From the NCBI RefSeq assembly GCF_036378875.1, contig NZ_DASUVO010000022.1, forward strand, positions 62,001-126,000: a DNA stretch of 64,000 nt, in the 5' to 3' direction. Of the stretch, positions 37,101 through 52,881 are shown piece by piece. The translations under genes and the position numbers were made by a program. The notes beneath the pieces were generated by a model. The model ran no database searches, had not been told where the DNA came from, and worked only from the letters and a program-made list of their open reading frames with translations. The DNA is from Actinophytocola sp036378875. GTDB lineage: Bacteria; Actinomycetota; Actinomycetes; Mycobacteriales; Pseudonocardiaceae. Position 1 is the first letter of the stretch, and the number at the start of each line of letters is the position of its first letter.

Positions 37101-40100
37101 GCCTGTGGATGCGCCATGGGGCATCGGAACAGTGCTGATCACCGGCGGCACCGGCGGCCTCGGCGCCCTGCTGGCCCGCCACCTGGTGACCGCGCACGGC
37201 GCCCGCGAGCTGGTGCTGACCAGCCGGCGGGGTCTCGACGCGCCGGGCGCCGCGGCGCTGCGCGACGAGCTGGCCGCACTCGGCGCGGTCGTGCACGTGG
37301 TCGCCTGCGATGTGTCCGACCGGGACGCGCTGGCCGCCGTACTCGCCGAGCACCCGCCGAGCGCGGTGGTGCACGCGGCCGGAGTCGCCGACAGCGGGGT
37401 CGTCGAATCGCTCACCGCCGGGCAGTTGGACGCGGTGCTGGCGCCCAAGGCGGACGCCGCCTGGCACCTGCACGAGCTGACCGCCGATCTCGACCTCGCC
37501 GCGTTCGTCATGTTCTCCTCCGCCGGGGGCATGGTGCTCGCGGCCGGGCAGGCGAACTACGCGGCCGCCAACGCGTTCCTGGACGCCCTGGCCGAACACC
37601 GCCGGGCGCGGGGCCTGCCGGCGACGTCCCTTGCCTGGGGGCTGTGGGCGGAGAACACCGGTCTCGGCGGCGAGCTGAGCGAGGCCGACCTGCGGCGAAT
37701 GGACCGGCTCGGCATGCCGGCGGTGACCGCGGCGCAGGGCCTGGCGCTGCTGGACGCGGCACTGCGTGCCGATGCCGCCGTGATCGCGCCGCTGCCGCTG
37801 AACGTGACGGCGCTGCGCGATCGCGCGGACGAGCTTCCGGCACTCCTGCGTGGTTTCGCGCCGGCGTCGCCGCGGCGGGTGGCCGCCGCGGCCCCGGTCG
37901 CCGCGGCGGTGCCGTTGGCGCGGCAACTGGAAGGACTGGCCGAGGCCGAGCGCGACCGGATGCTGGTGGAGCTGGTGTGCGCGCACGTCGCCACCGTGCT
38001 CGGCTACGCCACTGCGTCCGAAGTGGATGGCGGGAAGGCGTTCAAGGAGCTCGGGTTCGACTCGCTGGCCGCGGTGGAGCTACGCAACCTGTTGTCCTCG
38101 GCGACCGGGGTCGCGCTGCCGGCCACGCTCGTGTTCGACCACCCGACCGCCCGCGCGGTCGCCGACTTCGTCAAGGGCAAGCTGCTCGGCGCCACGGTCA
38201 CCGCCCGATCGTCCACAGTGGCCGTGTCCAGGGACGAACCGGTCGCGATCGTCGGTATCGGCTGCCGCTACCCCGGTGGGGTCTCCTCACCCGAGGACCT
38301 GTGGCGGCTACTCGTCGACGAGGTCGACGCGGTCACGGAGTTCCCGACGAACCGCGGCTGGGACGTGGCCGCCATCTACGATCCGGAACCCGGCAAGCGC
38401 GGCAGGACCTACGCCCGCGAGGGCGGGTTCCTGCACCGGGCCGCCGAGTTCGACCCCGCCTTCTTCGGGATCGGGCCACGCGAGGCGTTGGCCATGGACC
38501 CGCAGCAACGGCTGCTGCTGGAGGTGGCCTGGGAGGCGATCGAACGCGCCGGGATCGACCCCACCTCACTGCGTGGCAGCCCCACCGGGGTGTTCGCCGG
38601 GGTGATGTACGACGACTACGGCAGCCGGCTGCACGACGCGCCGGCCGACGTGGCCGCCTACCTCCCGAACGGCAGCTCCGGCGCCGTGGTCTCCGGCCGC
38701 GTCTCCTACGTCCTCGGACTGGAAGGCCCGTCCATGACGGTGGACACGGCGTGTTCCTCGTCGCTGGTCACCCTGCACCTGGCCACGCAGGCACTGCGCA
38801 ACGGCGAGTGCTCCCTGGCACTCGCCGGCGGGGTGACGGTGCTGTCCCAGACGGACCTGTTCGTGGACTCCAGCCGGCAGGGCGTGCTCGCCCCGGACGG
38901 CCGCTGCAAGTCCTTCTCCTCGGCGGCCAACGGGGTCGGCTGGGCGGAGGGCGCCGGCCTTCTGTTGCTCGAACGGCTGTCCGACGCACGCCGCAACGGC
39001 CACGAGGTGCTGGCCGTCGTGCGGGGCAGCGCGGTCAACCAGGACGGCGCGTCCAACGGCCTCACCGCGCCGAACGGCCCGTCCCAGGAGCGGGTGATCC
39101 ACGCGGCACTGGCCTCGGCGGGCCTGCGCGCGTCCGATGTGGACGCCGTGGAGGCGCATGGCTCCGGCACCCGGCTCGGTGACCCGATCGAGGCGCAGGC
39201 GTTGTTGGCCACCTACGGGCAGGAGCGGGAGCGGCCGCTGCTGCTCGGCTCGGTGAAGTCGAACATCGGCCACGCGCAGGCCGCCGGCGGCGCCGCCGCG
39301 GTGATCAAGGTGATCATGGCGCTGCGCAACGGGTTGCTGCCCAGGACGCTGCACGTGGACGCGCCCTCGCCGCACGTGGACTGGTCGACCGGCGCGGTGG
39401 AGCTGCTGACCGAGCCACGGCCATGGGTCGCCAACGGCCGGCCACGCCGGGCGGGCGTGTCCTCGTTCGGCATCAGCGGCACCAACGCACACATGATCAT
39501 CGAGGAGGCGCCGGCCGAGCCACCGGCGAAGCCGGCCACCCTACCGCCGCTTTCCCTCGTGCCGCTGCCGATCGGGGCGAGCAACGCGGACGCGTTGCGG
39601 GCCCAGGCCGGGCACCTGGCCACGCGGCTCGAGTCCGTCGGCCTGCTCGACGTCGGGTACTCGCTGGCGACCGGCCGTGCGGCGCTCGACCACCGCGCGG
39701 TGGTCCTGGCCGCCGACTGGGAGTCGGCCGTGCGGGCCCTGTCGGGGCTCGCCACCGGTGACGCCGGCGGGTCGGTGGTGCGCGGCGTGTCGCGTGCCGG
39801 TGGGCTGACCGCGTTCCTGTTCTCCGGTCAGGGTTCCCAGCGGGTTGGCATGGGTGCCGAGCTGTGCGCGGCGTTCCCGGAGTTCGCGCGCGCTTTCGAC
39901 GAGATCTGCGACGCGCTGGACGAGCATCTCGAGGCGCCCCTGCGTGCCGCGCTGGACAACGATTCGGTCGACCAGACCGTGTTCACGCAGGCCGGGTTGT
40001 TCGCGGTCGAGGTGGCGTTGTTCCGGTTGCTGGAGTCATGGGGTGTCGCACCGAACTATGTCGCAGGCCATTCGATCGGTGAGCTGGTCGCGGCGCACGT

Positions 40101-43100
40101 CGCCGGTGTGTTCTCGCTGGCGGACGCTGCCCGGTTGGTGGTCGCACGAGGCCGGTTGATGCAGGCGTTGCCGCCGGGTGGGGCGATGGTGGCGATCGCG
40201 GCCGGCGAGGACGAGGTGTCGCCGCTGCTGGGCGACGGTGTGGATCTGGCGGCGGTGAACGGACCCGCGTCCGTGGTCGTCTCCGGGGTCGAGGACGCGG
40301 TGGTGGCAGTGGCCGGTCGTTTCGAGAAGTCGAAGCGGTTGCGGGTGTCACATGCGTTCCACTCGGTGTTGATGGAGCCGATGCTGGCCCAGTTCCGGGC
40401 GGTCGCGGAGTCCGTGTCGTACCGCCGGCCCGAGATCCCGGTGGTGTCCAACCTGACCGGCAAGCCGATCACCGAGTACAGCGCCGAGTACTGGGTCGAG
40501 CACGTCCGCCGCACGGTGCGGTTCGCCGACGCCGTGCGCTCGCTGGTCCTGGCCGGCGTGACCCGGATGATCGAGCTGGGACCGGATTCCGTGCTGTCCG
40601 GCATGGCCCGCGAGTGCGTGGACGGGTCCGCGGACACCGTCACGGTGGTCCCGACACTGCGGCGGGGCAGGGAAGAGGTCCGCTCGCTGTTGTCCTCTGT
40701 GGCCGAACTGCACGTGCTCGGCGTGCCCGTCGACTGGCCGGCGCTCTTCGCCGGTCGCGGCGCCCGCCGGGTCGACCTGCCGACGTATGCCTTCCAGCGC
40801 AAGACCTACTGGCTCGACGCCACCCGCTCTACGGGTGACGTGACCGCGGCCGGAATGGACGCGGTCGGGCACCCGCTGCTCGGCGCGGCGGTCGAACTGC
40901 CGGACACCGGCGGCGTCGTGCTGACCGGCGCGCTGTCCCTCGAACGGCAGCCGTGGTTGGCCGAGCACCGGATCATGGGCACGACCCTGTTGCCCGGCAC
41001 CGCGTTCGTCGAGCTGGCCGTGCGTGCCGGGGACCAGGTCGGGTGCGCCGTGGTCGAAGAGCTGACCCAGCACGCTCCGCTCGTGCTGCCCGAGAAGGGT
41101 GGCGTCAGCGTCCGGGTGGTGCTCGGCCCGGACGAGTCGGGACGTCGAAACCTGGCGGTGTACTCCCGCCCGGCCGAGGCAAGCGGTGCCTGGACATTGC
41201 ACGCCGGGGGCACACTCCTCCGGGACGCGCAGGTGACACCGGTCGAGCTGCGGGCATGGCCGCCTGAGGGCGCGCACCCCGTCGACCTCACCGGGGTCTA
41301 CGACGACCTCGCCGAGAACGGCTACGGCTACGGCCCCACATTCCAGTGCCTGCGGGCCGTGTGGCGACGCGGCGACGAGGTGTTCGCCGAGGTCGCGCTG
41401 CCCGAGCCGACCGTCGCGGACGCCTTCGGACTGCACCCCGCGCTGCTCGACTCGGCGCTCGGCGCCATGGACTTCCTGGTGGACGGCGGACCGAAGGCGA
41501 TCACCGAGACCACGATCCCGTTCGCCTGGAACCGCGTGTCGCTGTTCGCCACCGGGGCGGCCGCGCTGCGGGTGTGGGCCCGGCCGGCCGCCGGCGACAA
41601 CACCGTCCGGCTCGCCCTCGCCGACAGCACGGGCGCACCGGTGGCGTTCGTCGACTCACTCGTGACCCGACCGGTGTCCGCCGGGCAACTCGGCGCGGGG
41701 GCACCGGAGTCGCTGCTGCGGATCGACTGGCAGCCAGGTCCACAGTCGACTCCGATGCCCGCACCGGCCGGGTGGGTCGTGCTCGGCACGGCGCTGCCCG
41801 GCCTGGCCGTACCGTCCGAGGCGGACATACCGGCGGCGCTGGCGACCACACCGGACGTGGTGGTCCTGCCGGTCCCGTCCGGCACGGGCAGCGTGCCGTC
41901 GGCCGTCCACGACGCCGTCCACGGCACGCTGGCCCGCTTGCGCGAATGGCTGGCCGAACCGAGGAGCGCCACACTGGTCGTGCTGACGACGGGTGGACCG
42001 GAGCTGACGCAGGCCCCGGTGTGGGGGCTGGTTCGCGCGGCGCAGGCGGAGCACCCCGGGCGGCTGGTACTGGTCGATGTGGACGGTCCGCCGTCACTGC
42101 CGGCACTCGCCTCGGTGGTCGCGTCCGGTGAACCGGAAGCCGCGGTTCGCGATGGCGAGATCCTGCTGCCACGGCTGGCGCGGACATCCACATTGGACGA
42201 ACCGGTGCGCTGGAGGCCCGACGGCACCGTGCTGATCACCGGCGGCACCGGTCTGCTCGGTGGTCAGCTGGCCCGACACCTGCTGATCGAGCACGGTGTG
42301 CGGCATCTGCTGCTCACCAGCCGACGGGGCATGGACGCCCCGGGCGCCGCGCGGCTGTGCGCGGAGCTGATCGAACTGGGCGCGTCGGTGTCGGTCGTCG
42401 CCTGCGACGTCGCCGACCGGTTCGCGCTGGCCGCCGTGCTGGCCGCGATCCCCGCCGAACACCCGCTGACCGCGGTCGTGCACGCCGCCGGGCTGATGGA
42501 CAGCGCGGTGCTGGATGCGCTGACGCCGGCACAGGTCGACACCGTGTTGCGGGCCAAAGTGGACGCGGCCTGGCACCTGCACGAGCTGACCGCCGGCCTC
42601 GACCTCGCCGCGTTCGTGCTGTACTCCTCGGCCGGTGGTCTCGTGCTCGCCGCGGGGCAGGCGAACTACGCCGCGGCGAACGTGTTCCTCGACGCACTGG
42701 CCACCTATCGATCCGCCCGTGGCCTTCCAGCGAAGTCGCTGGCCTGGGGTCCGTGGGCAGGCACGGACGGGCAGGTCGACCTGGACTGGATCGGTCGCTC
42801 GGGCATCGCGGAACTGCCGGCCGCGGAAGGACTTTCGCTGTTCGACGCGGCCATGCGAACCCCGGAACCCGTGCTGGCGCCCATCAAGCTGCTGTCCGGG
42901 GCGACGCCCGCCGCGCCGCCAGCCTTGCTGCGTGGGCTGGTTCGGGCCCCCGCCCGGCGGACGGTGGTGGCCACCGCCGCGGAACCGGCAACGTGGACGG
43001 ACCGGCTCGCTGAACTGTCCCATGAGGAGCGTGAGCGAGAGGTGCTGGAACTGGTGCGCGGCCACGCCGCCGCCGTCCTCGGCTACGACGACGCCGGCGC

Positions 43101-43376
43101 GGTCGACCCGGAGAAGGGTTTCACCGACCTCGGGCTCGACTCGCTGGCGGCACTGGAACTGCGCAACCGGCTCGGCGCGGCCACCGACCTGCGACTGCCG
43201 GCCACGCTGATCTTCGACTACCCCAGCGCGGTCCCGCTGGCCCGGCACCTGCTGACCGAACTGTTCCCCGACGAGGATCCCGCCACGGCCCCGGACGGTT
43301 CCGCGATCGAGACCATGGGCGTGGCGGACCTGGTCCGCGCCGCACTCGGACGATCCAACACAGGAGGTGAGCCGGC

Positions 43377-43380
<4 letters not shown>
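27853..43380 (+). CDS. Type I modular PKS 1: loading ACP plus modules 1-3
   Basis: 5175 aa. Order: ACP(L), then three repeats of KS-AT-DH-KR-ACP, then a short C-terminal docking tail ending MGVADLVRAALGRSNTGGEPA. There is no loading AT or KSQ; the N-terminal ACP must be charged in trans by the VinK-like acyltransferase, as in VinP1. All three ATs have GHS(V/I)GE and HAFH, the malonyl-CoA pattern. No enoylreductase is present. GAAGG precedes the ATG. The gene ends with a GTGA overlap to PKS2, with AGGAGGTGA ahead of the next start. One TTA codon lies at 34609. Expected product: a triene on the beta-amino acyl starter if all DHs work. Confidence 0.95.
28132..33200 (+). other. PKS module 1 (KS-AT-DH-KR-ACP)
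   Basis: KS1 from residue 94 with C267 in DTACSGS (Gly instead of the Ser seen in the other five KSs) and histidines in EAHGTGT and NIGHTQ. AT1: S704 in GHSVGE, HAFH at 801-804, malonyl type. DH1: H1007 in HVIAGAMVLP and D1166 in LLDAVLH, intact. KR1: GGTGGVG cofactor loop, ALDD motif (B-type), Y1577. ACP1: S1742. Predicted outcome: one malonyl extension and a double bond, likely E. KS1 must accept the aminoacyl-capped beta-amino acyl starter. Confidence 0.88.
33250..38190 (+). other. PKS module 2 (KS-AT-DH-KR-ACP) with altered DH and KR motifs
   Basis: KS2 C1973 (DTACSSS); AT2 S2410 with HAFH, malonyl. DH2 has catalytic H2708, but the motif reads HVVRDVILLP, where the conserved Gly is Asp; the second motif LLDAAMH is normal. 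KR2 has GGTGGLG and Y3236, but VADS replaces the LDD triad and no A-type Trp is present, so stereochemistry is unclear. ACP2 S3404. Either a double bond (possibly Z) or a retained hydroxyl is possible. Confidence 0.85.
38233..43269 (+). other. PKS module 3 (KS-AT-DH-KR-ACP) with altered DH and KR motifs
   Basis: KS3 C3634; its first His motif reads EAHGSGT and the second NIGHAQ, both conservative. AT3 S4074 with HAFH, malonyl. DH3 has H4372 in HRIMGTTLLP, but the second motif is D4533-SAL-G where His or Gln normally follows. KR3 has GGTGLLG and Y4939 with LMDS in place of LDD. ACP3 S5097 followed by a docking tail. Olefin geometry, or even dehydration, is uncertain. Confidence 0.85.
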
Positions 43381-48980
<5,600 letters not shown>

Positions 48981-48993
48981 TTGGGGTGCCCCT

Positions 48994-49788
48994 GTGACGG
49001 TGACGAGTGTCGGCTCCTGGGTCCGGCGGTTCCACACCGCGCCGGAGGACGCGGTCCGGCTGGTCTGCTTCCCACACGCGGGAGGCGCCGCCACCTGGTA
49101 CTTCCCCCTGTCCCGTGCGCTGATGCCGGCGGCCGGGGTACTGGCCATCCAGTACCCCGGCCGCCAGGACCGCCGAGCGGAACGCTGTGTCGACGACCTC
49201 GGTGAGCTGGCCGACCTGGTCGCGCGGGAGCTGGCCGCCTGGACCGATCGGCCGTTCGCTCTGTTCGGCCACAGCATGGGCGCCACCGTCGCCTACGAGG
49301 TGGGCCGCCGCCTGGAACGTGCGGGTGTGATGCCGCTGGGCCTGTTCGCGTCCGCCGGTCGCGCCCCCACCCGCTGGCGCCCGGAAATGCTCCACCGACG
49401 CGACGACGAAGGTCTCGTCGCCGCGTTGCGCTCGCTCAGCGGCACCGACACGAGCCTGCTGGGTGACGAGGAGCTGATGCGCATGGTGCTCCCCGCGATC
49501 CGGGCCGACTACCGTGCCGTCGAAACCTACCGGCACACCGGCACCCAGCGCCTGACCTGCCCGATCCACGTGCTGGCCGGCGACTCCGACGAGGTGACCA
49601 CCCTCGACGAGGCCCGCGCGTGGCACAACCACACCACCGCCCCCTGCGAGGTCTCCACCTTCGCCGGCGGTCACTTCTACCTCACCGAGCACCTGCCCGC
49701 CGTCACCAGCACGATCACCGAGCAACTGACCGGCTGGCTCAGGACCAACCGACCCACGGCCCATGGGACGACGCGGTTCGACGCTTGA
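48994..49788 (+). CDS. Type II thioesterase
   Basis: GTG 48994 is chosen because the protein then starts VTVTSVGSWVRRFHTAPEDAVRL, typical of the family, 13 bp after the PKS2 stop; 264 aa. Landmarks: CFPHAGG, nucleophile in GHSMGATVAYE, GDSDEVT for the acid and GGHFYL for the histidine. Such stand-alone thioesterases clear stalled or mis-primed acyl groups from PKS carrier proteins. The predicted macrolactam-forming TE would be a separate domain at the end of the last PKS, outside this window. The SD is weak, suggesting translational coupling to PKS2. Confidence 0.92.
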   Translation: MTVTSVGSWVRRFHTAPEDAVRLVCFPHAGGAATWYFPLSRALMPAAGVLAIQYPGRQDRRAERCVDDLGELADLVARELAAWTDRPFALFGHSMGATVAYEVGRRLERAGVMPLGLFASAGRAPTRWRPEMLHRRDDEGLVAALRSLSGTDTSLLGDEELMRMVLPAIRADYRAVETYRHTGTQRLTCPIHVLAGDSDEVTTLDEARAWHNHTTAPCEVSTFAGGHFYLTEHLPAVTSTITEQLTGWLRTNRPTAHGTTRFDA

Positions 49789-50150
49789 CGTGCTGCTCGC
49801 TCAGCACCAGCACCGGGGTGATCCCCGGTGCTGCCCGGTTTGCGGCCATCGCGGCCGCGCCGGGAGTGGAGCCGGCGGCGATCGCCCTGCCGTCGTGAAG
49901 CGCGACGTAACGGGCCGGGGCGTTGCCCGGGGCGAGCAGTGCCAGTGCGGCGGCCAGGTCGGCGACCGGCGATGTTGGGTGCGGGGCCGCGGGCCGACGC
50001 GGCGGAGACCGCGTTGTCCAACAGGATCAGGGCGTTCCTGCCCGCGAGCAGCTGCCGGTACCGCGCGGCACGGCCGGGCGGCGGGTCGTCCGGCCGTGCC
50101 GCGGGCGGCCCGGGCACGGATCACCTCGCGGTGGATCGCCCGGTAGGACA
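49789..50150 (-). pseudogene. Decayed gene remnants, including an NB-ARC (AfsR-like) fragment
   Basis: No intact gene lies in 49789-50272. On the minus strand 50093-49989 encodes RPDDPPPGRAARYRQLLAG and then RNALILLDNA, which strongly resembles the segment around Walker B of NB-ARC/SARP proteins (compare RAELYRSLLADKRILVVLDD in the cluster's own large SARP). In another minus frame 49968-49785 encodes an open stretch with RYVALHDGRAIAAGSTP and ITPVLVLSEQ, family not recognised. Frame changes and missing flanks suggest leftovers of lost genes. Confidence 0.4.
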
Positions 50151-50198
50151 TCCACCGCGACTTCCCATCGAGTCACGCCCCCATCAGGTCCACGTGTC

Positions 50199-50213
50199 CA
50201 CCGGAACCCGGTG
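50199..50213. promoter_or_regulatory. CACCGG-aac-CCGGTG palindrome upstream of the monooxygenase-like gene
   Basis: A 15-nt inverted repeat with 6-bp arms lies 60 bp before the ATG at 50273. It could be an operator. Nothing else is recognisable between 50151 and 50262. Confidence 0.35.
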
Positions 50214-50272
50214 TGACCTCACTCCGGGGTCGGTGTGCGGCGGTAACGTGCACGCGAACCGAAAGGAGTGGC

Positions 50273-50605
50273 ATGATCTTCATTACCGCCAAGTTCCGTG
50301 TGCTGCCGGAACATGCGGACGACTGGCCCGAGATCACCGACGAGTTCACGCGGGCGACCCGCGCCGAGCCTGGGTGTCTGTGGTTCGACTGGTCGCGCAG
50401 CCTCGCCGACCCCACCGAGTTCGTGCTGGTGGAGGCCTTCCGCGACGACGAGGCCGGCGCGGCGCACGTTCAGTCCGAGCACTTCAGGGCGGCGCAACGG
50501 ACGCTGCCGCCGCACCTCGCGGAGACGCCGCGGATCGTCAACGCGACCATTCCCCAGGACGACTGGTCCCGCCTCGGCGAGATGGCCGTGCCGTCGGAGA
50601 AGTGA
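50273..50605 (+). CDS. ABM-superfamily (YgiN-like) small monooxygenase/dimeric alpha-beta-barrel protein
   Basis: 110 aa with AAAGGAG 5-6 nt before the ATG. The fold signature is clear: FITAKFRVLPEHADDW, then TRAEPGCLWFDWSRSLADPTEFVLVEAFRDDEAGAAHVQSEHF. Members are small dimeric quinol monooxygenases, haem degraders or proteins of unknown role. It lies between thioesterase/remnant DNA and the convergent sugar operon. It might act on the macrolactam or in redox protection; the link to the pathway is position only. Confidence 0.8.
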   Translation: MIFITAKFRVLPEHADDWPEITDEFTRATRAEPGCLWFDWSRSLADPTEFVLVEAFRDDEAGAAHVQSEHFRAAQRTLPPHLAETPRIVNATIPQDDWSRLGEMAVPSEK

Positions 50606-50611
50606 GGGAGG

Positions 50612-51577
50612 TCAGGTCGCCGGGCGGCGGTCCTTGATGACCGCGCGGATGATGTCCTCGAGGGTGTGGTGGGGTCGGAAGCCGACCCGGTCGCGGGCCT
50701 TGGTGCAGTCGGGCACGCGGCGCTGCATGTCCTCGTAGCCGTCGCCATAGGCCTCGGTGTAGGGGATCTTCACGATCTCGCTGTGGGAGCCGGTCGCTTC
50801 GATGATCTTGCCGGCGAGCGCGGAGATCGTGATCTGCTCGGCGTTGCCGAGGTTGTAGACGGCGCCGTGGGCGGTCTCGTCCGCCAGCAGGGCCACCAGG
50901 GCGGGGACGACGTCGAGGACGTGGCAGAAACAGCGCACCTGCTGCCCGTCGCCGAAGACGGTGACCGGCGCGCCGGTGAGGGCCTGCTGTACGAAGCGGG
51001 GGATGACCATGCCGTACCGGCCGGTCTGCCGAGGGCCGACCGTGTTGAACAGGCGGACGATCACCGTCGGGATGCCGTGCTCGACGTGGTACAGGTACGC
51101 CAGGGTCTCGTCCAGTGCCTTGGCCTCGGCGTAGGACCAGCGGCTCTTCAGCGGAGAGCCGACGATCCGGTCGTCCTCTTCGGACAGACCGGCGGTCGTG
51201 TTCTTGCCGTACACCTCGCTGGTCGAGGCGACGAGGATCGGCACGTCGTGGCGGCGGGCGGCCTCCAGCACCGTCTCGGTGCCGGCCAGGTTGGTGCGCA
51301 GGCTCTCGAGCGGCTTGTCGAGGATGGTGAACACGCCGACCGCGGCGGCCAGGTGGTAGACCGCCGTCACCCCGTCCATGCAGCGCTCGACGGCGTCGGG
51401 ATCGCACACCGAGCCGCGGACGAAGCGCAGTCGCGGGTCGTCGCGGACGGTGGCCAGGTTGTGCTCGCTGCCGGTGCTGAGGTCGTCCAGGACGACGACC
51501 TCGTGCCCGAGGCCCAGCAGGTGCTCGGTGAGGTGTGAGCCGATGAAGCCGGCTCCGCCCGTGATCAGGCTACGCAT
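50612..51577 (-). CDS. NDP-sugar SDR enzyme, likely UDP-uronate decarboxylase (UXS-like) or 4-epimerase
   Basis: ATG 51577 is preferred over GTG 51583 because AAAGGA is 8-10 nt upstream; 321 aa. Extended SDR with GGAGFIGSHL NAD loop, STSEVYGKN, YAEAK catalytic Tyr/Lys, RLFNTVGPRQTGRYGMVIPRFV, and VFGDGQQVRCFCHVLDVV. These segments are those of the UDP-glucuronate decarboxylase/4-epimerase branch; the GPRQ and CFCHVxD patterns favour UXS-like decarboxylases such as CalS9. It starts inside the end of the UDP-sugar 6-dehydrogenase gene, so it probably takes that enzyme's uronate product and makes a UDP-pentose. Epimerase activity cannot be excluded. Confidence 0.8.
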   Translation of the reverse strand: MRSLITGGAGFIGSHLTEHLLGLGHEVVVLDDLSTGSEHNLATVRDDPRLRFVRGSVCDPDAVERCMDGVTAVYHLAAAVGVFTILDKPLESLRTNLAGTETVLEAARRHDVPILVASTSEVYGKNTTAGLSEEDDRIVGSPLKSRWSYAEAKALDETLAYLYHVEHGIPTVIVRLFNTVGPRQTGRYGMVIPRFVQQALTGAPVTVFGDGQQVRCFCHVLDVVPALVALLADETAHGAVYNLGNAEQITISALAGKIIEATGSHSEIVKIPYTEAYGDGYEDMQRRVPDCTKARDRVGFRPHHTLEDIIRAVIKDRRPAT

Positions 51578-52857
51578 GGCCACTGTCCTTTGCCGGCGCC
51601 CGTGTCGAAGCGGTACGTCGTGTCGATCACCATGGGGCAGCCGGACAGCCAGCTGTAGTCGTGTCCGGTGTGGACGGTGTGGATCAGTGCCACGTCCCAG
51701 TCCGCGCCGTTCGGCTGCACGGAGCTCTTCATGTTGCTGTCGTCGTGCAGGGTCACCTGCGGCACCAGCGGGTCGAAGTAGTCGACCACGGCGCCCTCGT
51801 CGAGAAGATAGGCGATGATGTCCAGCGCGGACGAGGCCCGTACGTCCTGCACGCCGGGCTTGTAGCTCACGCCGACGACCACCACCCGCCGGCCAGCGAT
51901 TCCCTTTCCGTCCCGGGACAGCGTGTTGATCAACCGGTCGACGACCTGCCTGGGGCGTTCGGCGATGGCGTTCATGGCCTGGTTCACCAGTGGCGCCGGG
52001 GTGCGGGTCGCCCGCAGCTGCCAGAGCAGGTAGTGCGGGTCGCAGGGGATGCAGTGGCCGCCGACACCGGGCCCCGGGTAGAAGGCCATGAACCCGTACG
52101 GTTTCGTCGCGGCCGCCGCCGTGATCTCCATCGGGTCGAGGCGAAGGCCGGCACAGATGTCGGCGAACTCGTTGGCCAGCGCGATGTTCACCGCGCGGAA
52201 GGTGTTCTCGTACAGCTTGGTCAGCTCGGCCGCCTCCGCCGACCGTACCGTGTGGACGGTCGCGGTGAGCACGCTGAACAGGCCGACCGCCCTGGCGGTG
52301 CAGGCCTCGGTGACGCCGCCGACCACCCGGGGTACCTCGCGCTGGGTCGGCGTGCTGCGGCCCGGGTCGATCCGCTCAGGGCTGGACGCGACGAAGATGT
52401 CCTCCCCGACCGTGAAGCCGTTGGCCGTCAACGGATCCACGAGCAGGGTCGCGGTCGTGCCGACGGAGCTGGTCGAGGTCAGGACGATGGTCTGGCCGGG
52501 CCGGGCGTGCCGCACCAGCGTGTCACAGGCGTCCCGCAGCGCCGTCAGGTCCGGCAGCTGGTGGCGGTCGACCGGCGTCGGCACGCACACCATGACCGCG
52601 TCCGCCTCGGCGACCCGGGAGGAGTCCGATGTGAGCTCGAAACCGTCCGTCCCCAACGCCGACTCCAGTCGGCGCCGGTCGGCCTCGATGAGGTCGATGT
52701 CACGCGAGGAGATGGCGGCCAGGCGTTGTGGGGCGGAGTCGATCCCGAGCACGCGTAAGCCACCGGCGTGCAGTGCGAGCGCGGTCGGCAACCCGACGTA
52801 GCCCATCCCGACGACGGCGACCGACGAGATGGGCCGCGTTGCGACAGATTCTGGCAT
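51565..52857 (-). CDS. UDP-N-acetylhexosamine-type nucleotide sugar 6-dehydrogenase
   Basis: 430 aa. VAVVGMGYVGLPTAL binds NAD; VCVPTPVD, TSTSSVGTT and SPERIDPG follow. The catalytic region reads GPGVGGHCIPCDPHYL, the form found in UDP-GlcNAc/UDP-ManNAc dehydrogenases (WbpA, WecC), whereas UDP-glucose dehydrogenases carry FGGSCFPKD. The first Cys in GHCIP is the expected nucleophile. It oxidises C6 of a UDP-sugar to the carboxylate. It lies 24 bp after the deacetylase and overlaps the decarboxylase, forming a three-gene operon. Substrate preference for GlcNAc is inferred from the motif and the PIG-L neighbour. Confidence 0.85.
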   Translation of the reverse strand: MPESVATRPISSVAVVGMGYVGLPTALALHAGGLRVLGIDSAPQRLAAISSRDIDLIEADRRRLESALGTDGFELTSDSSRVAEADAVMVCVPTPVDRHQLPDLTALRDACDTLVRHARPGQTIVLTSTSSVGTTATLLVDPLTANGFTVGEDIFVASSPERIDPGRSTPTQREVPRVVGGVTEACTARAVGLFSVLTATVHTVRSAEAAELTKLYENTFRAVNIALANEFADICAGLRLDPMEITAAAATKPYGFMAFYPGPGVGGHCIPCDPHYLLWQLRATRTPAPLVNQAMNAIAERPRQVVDRLINTLSRDGKGIAGRRVVVVGVSYKPGVQDVRASSALDIIAYLLDEGAVVDYFDPLVPQVTLHDDSNMKSSVQPNGADWDVALIHTVHTGHDYSWLSGCPMVIDTTYRFDTGAGKGQWPCVA

Positions 52858-52881
52858 TTCTCACTCAATTCCTGTCGATGT

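Noticed and set aside
35122..37986. Long minus-strand ORF (954 aa) antisense to PKS1
   Set aside because: High GC keeps the opposite frame open. The product is rich in His, Arg, Gly and Gln, has no recognisable domain, and lies fully inside a clear PKS gene.
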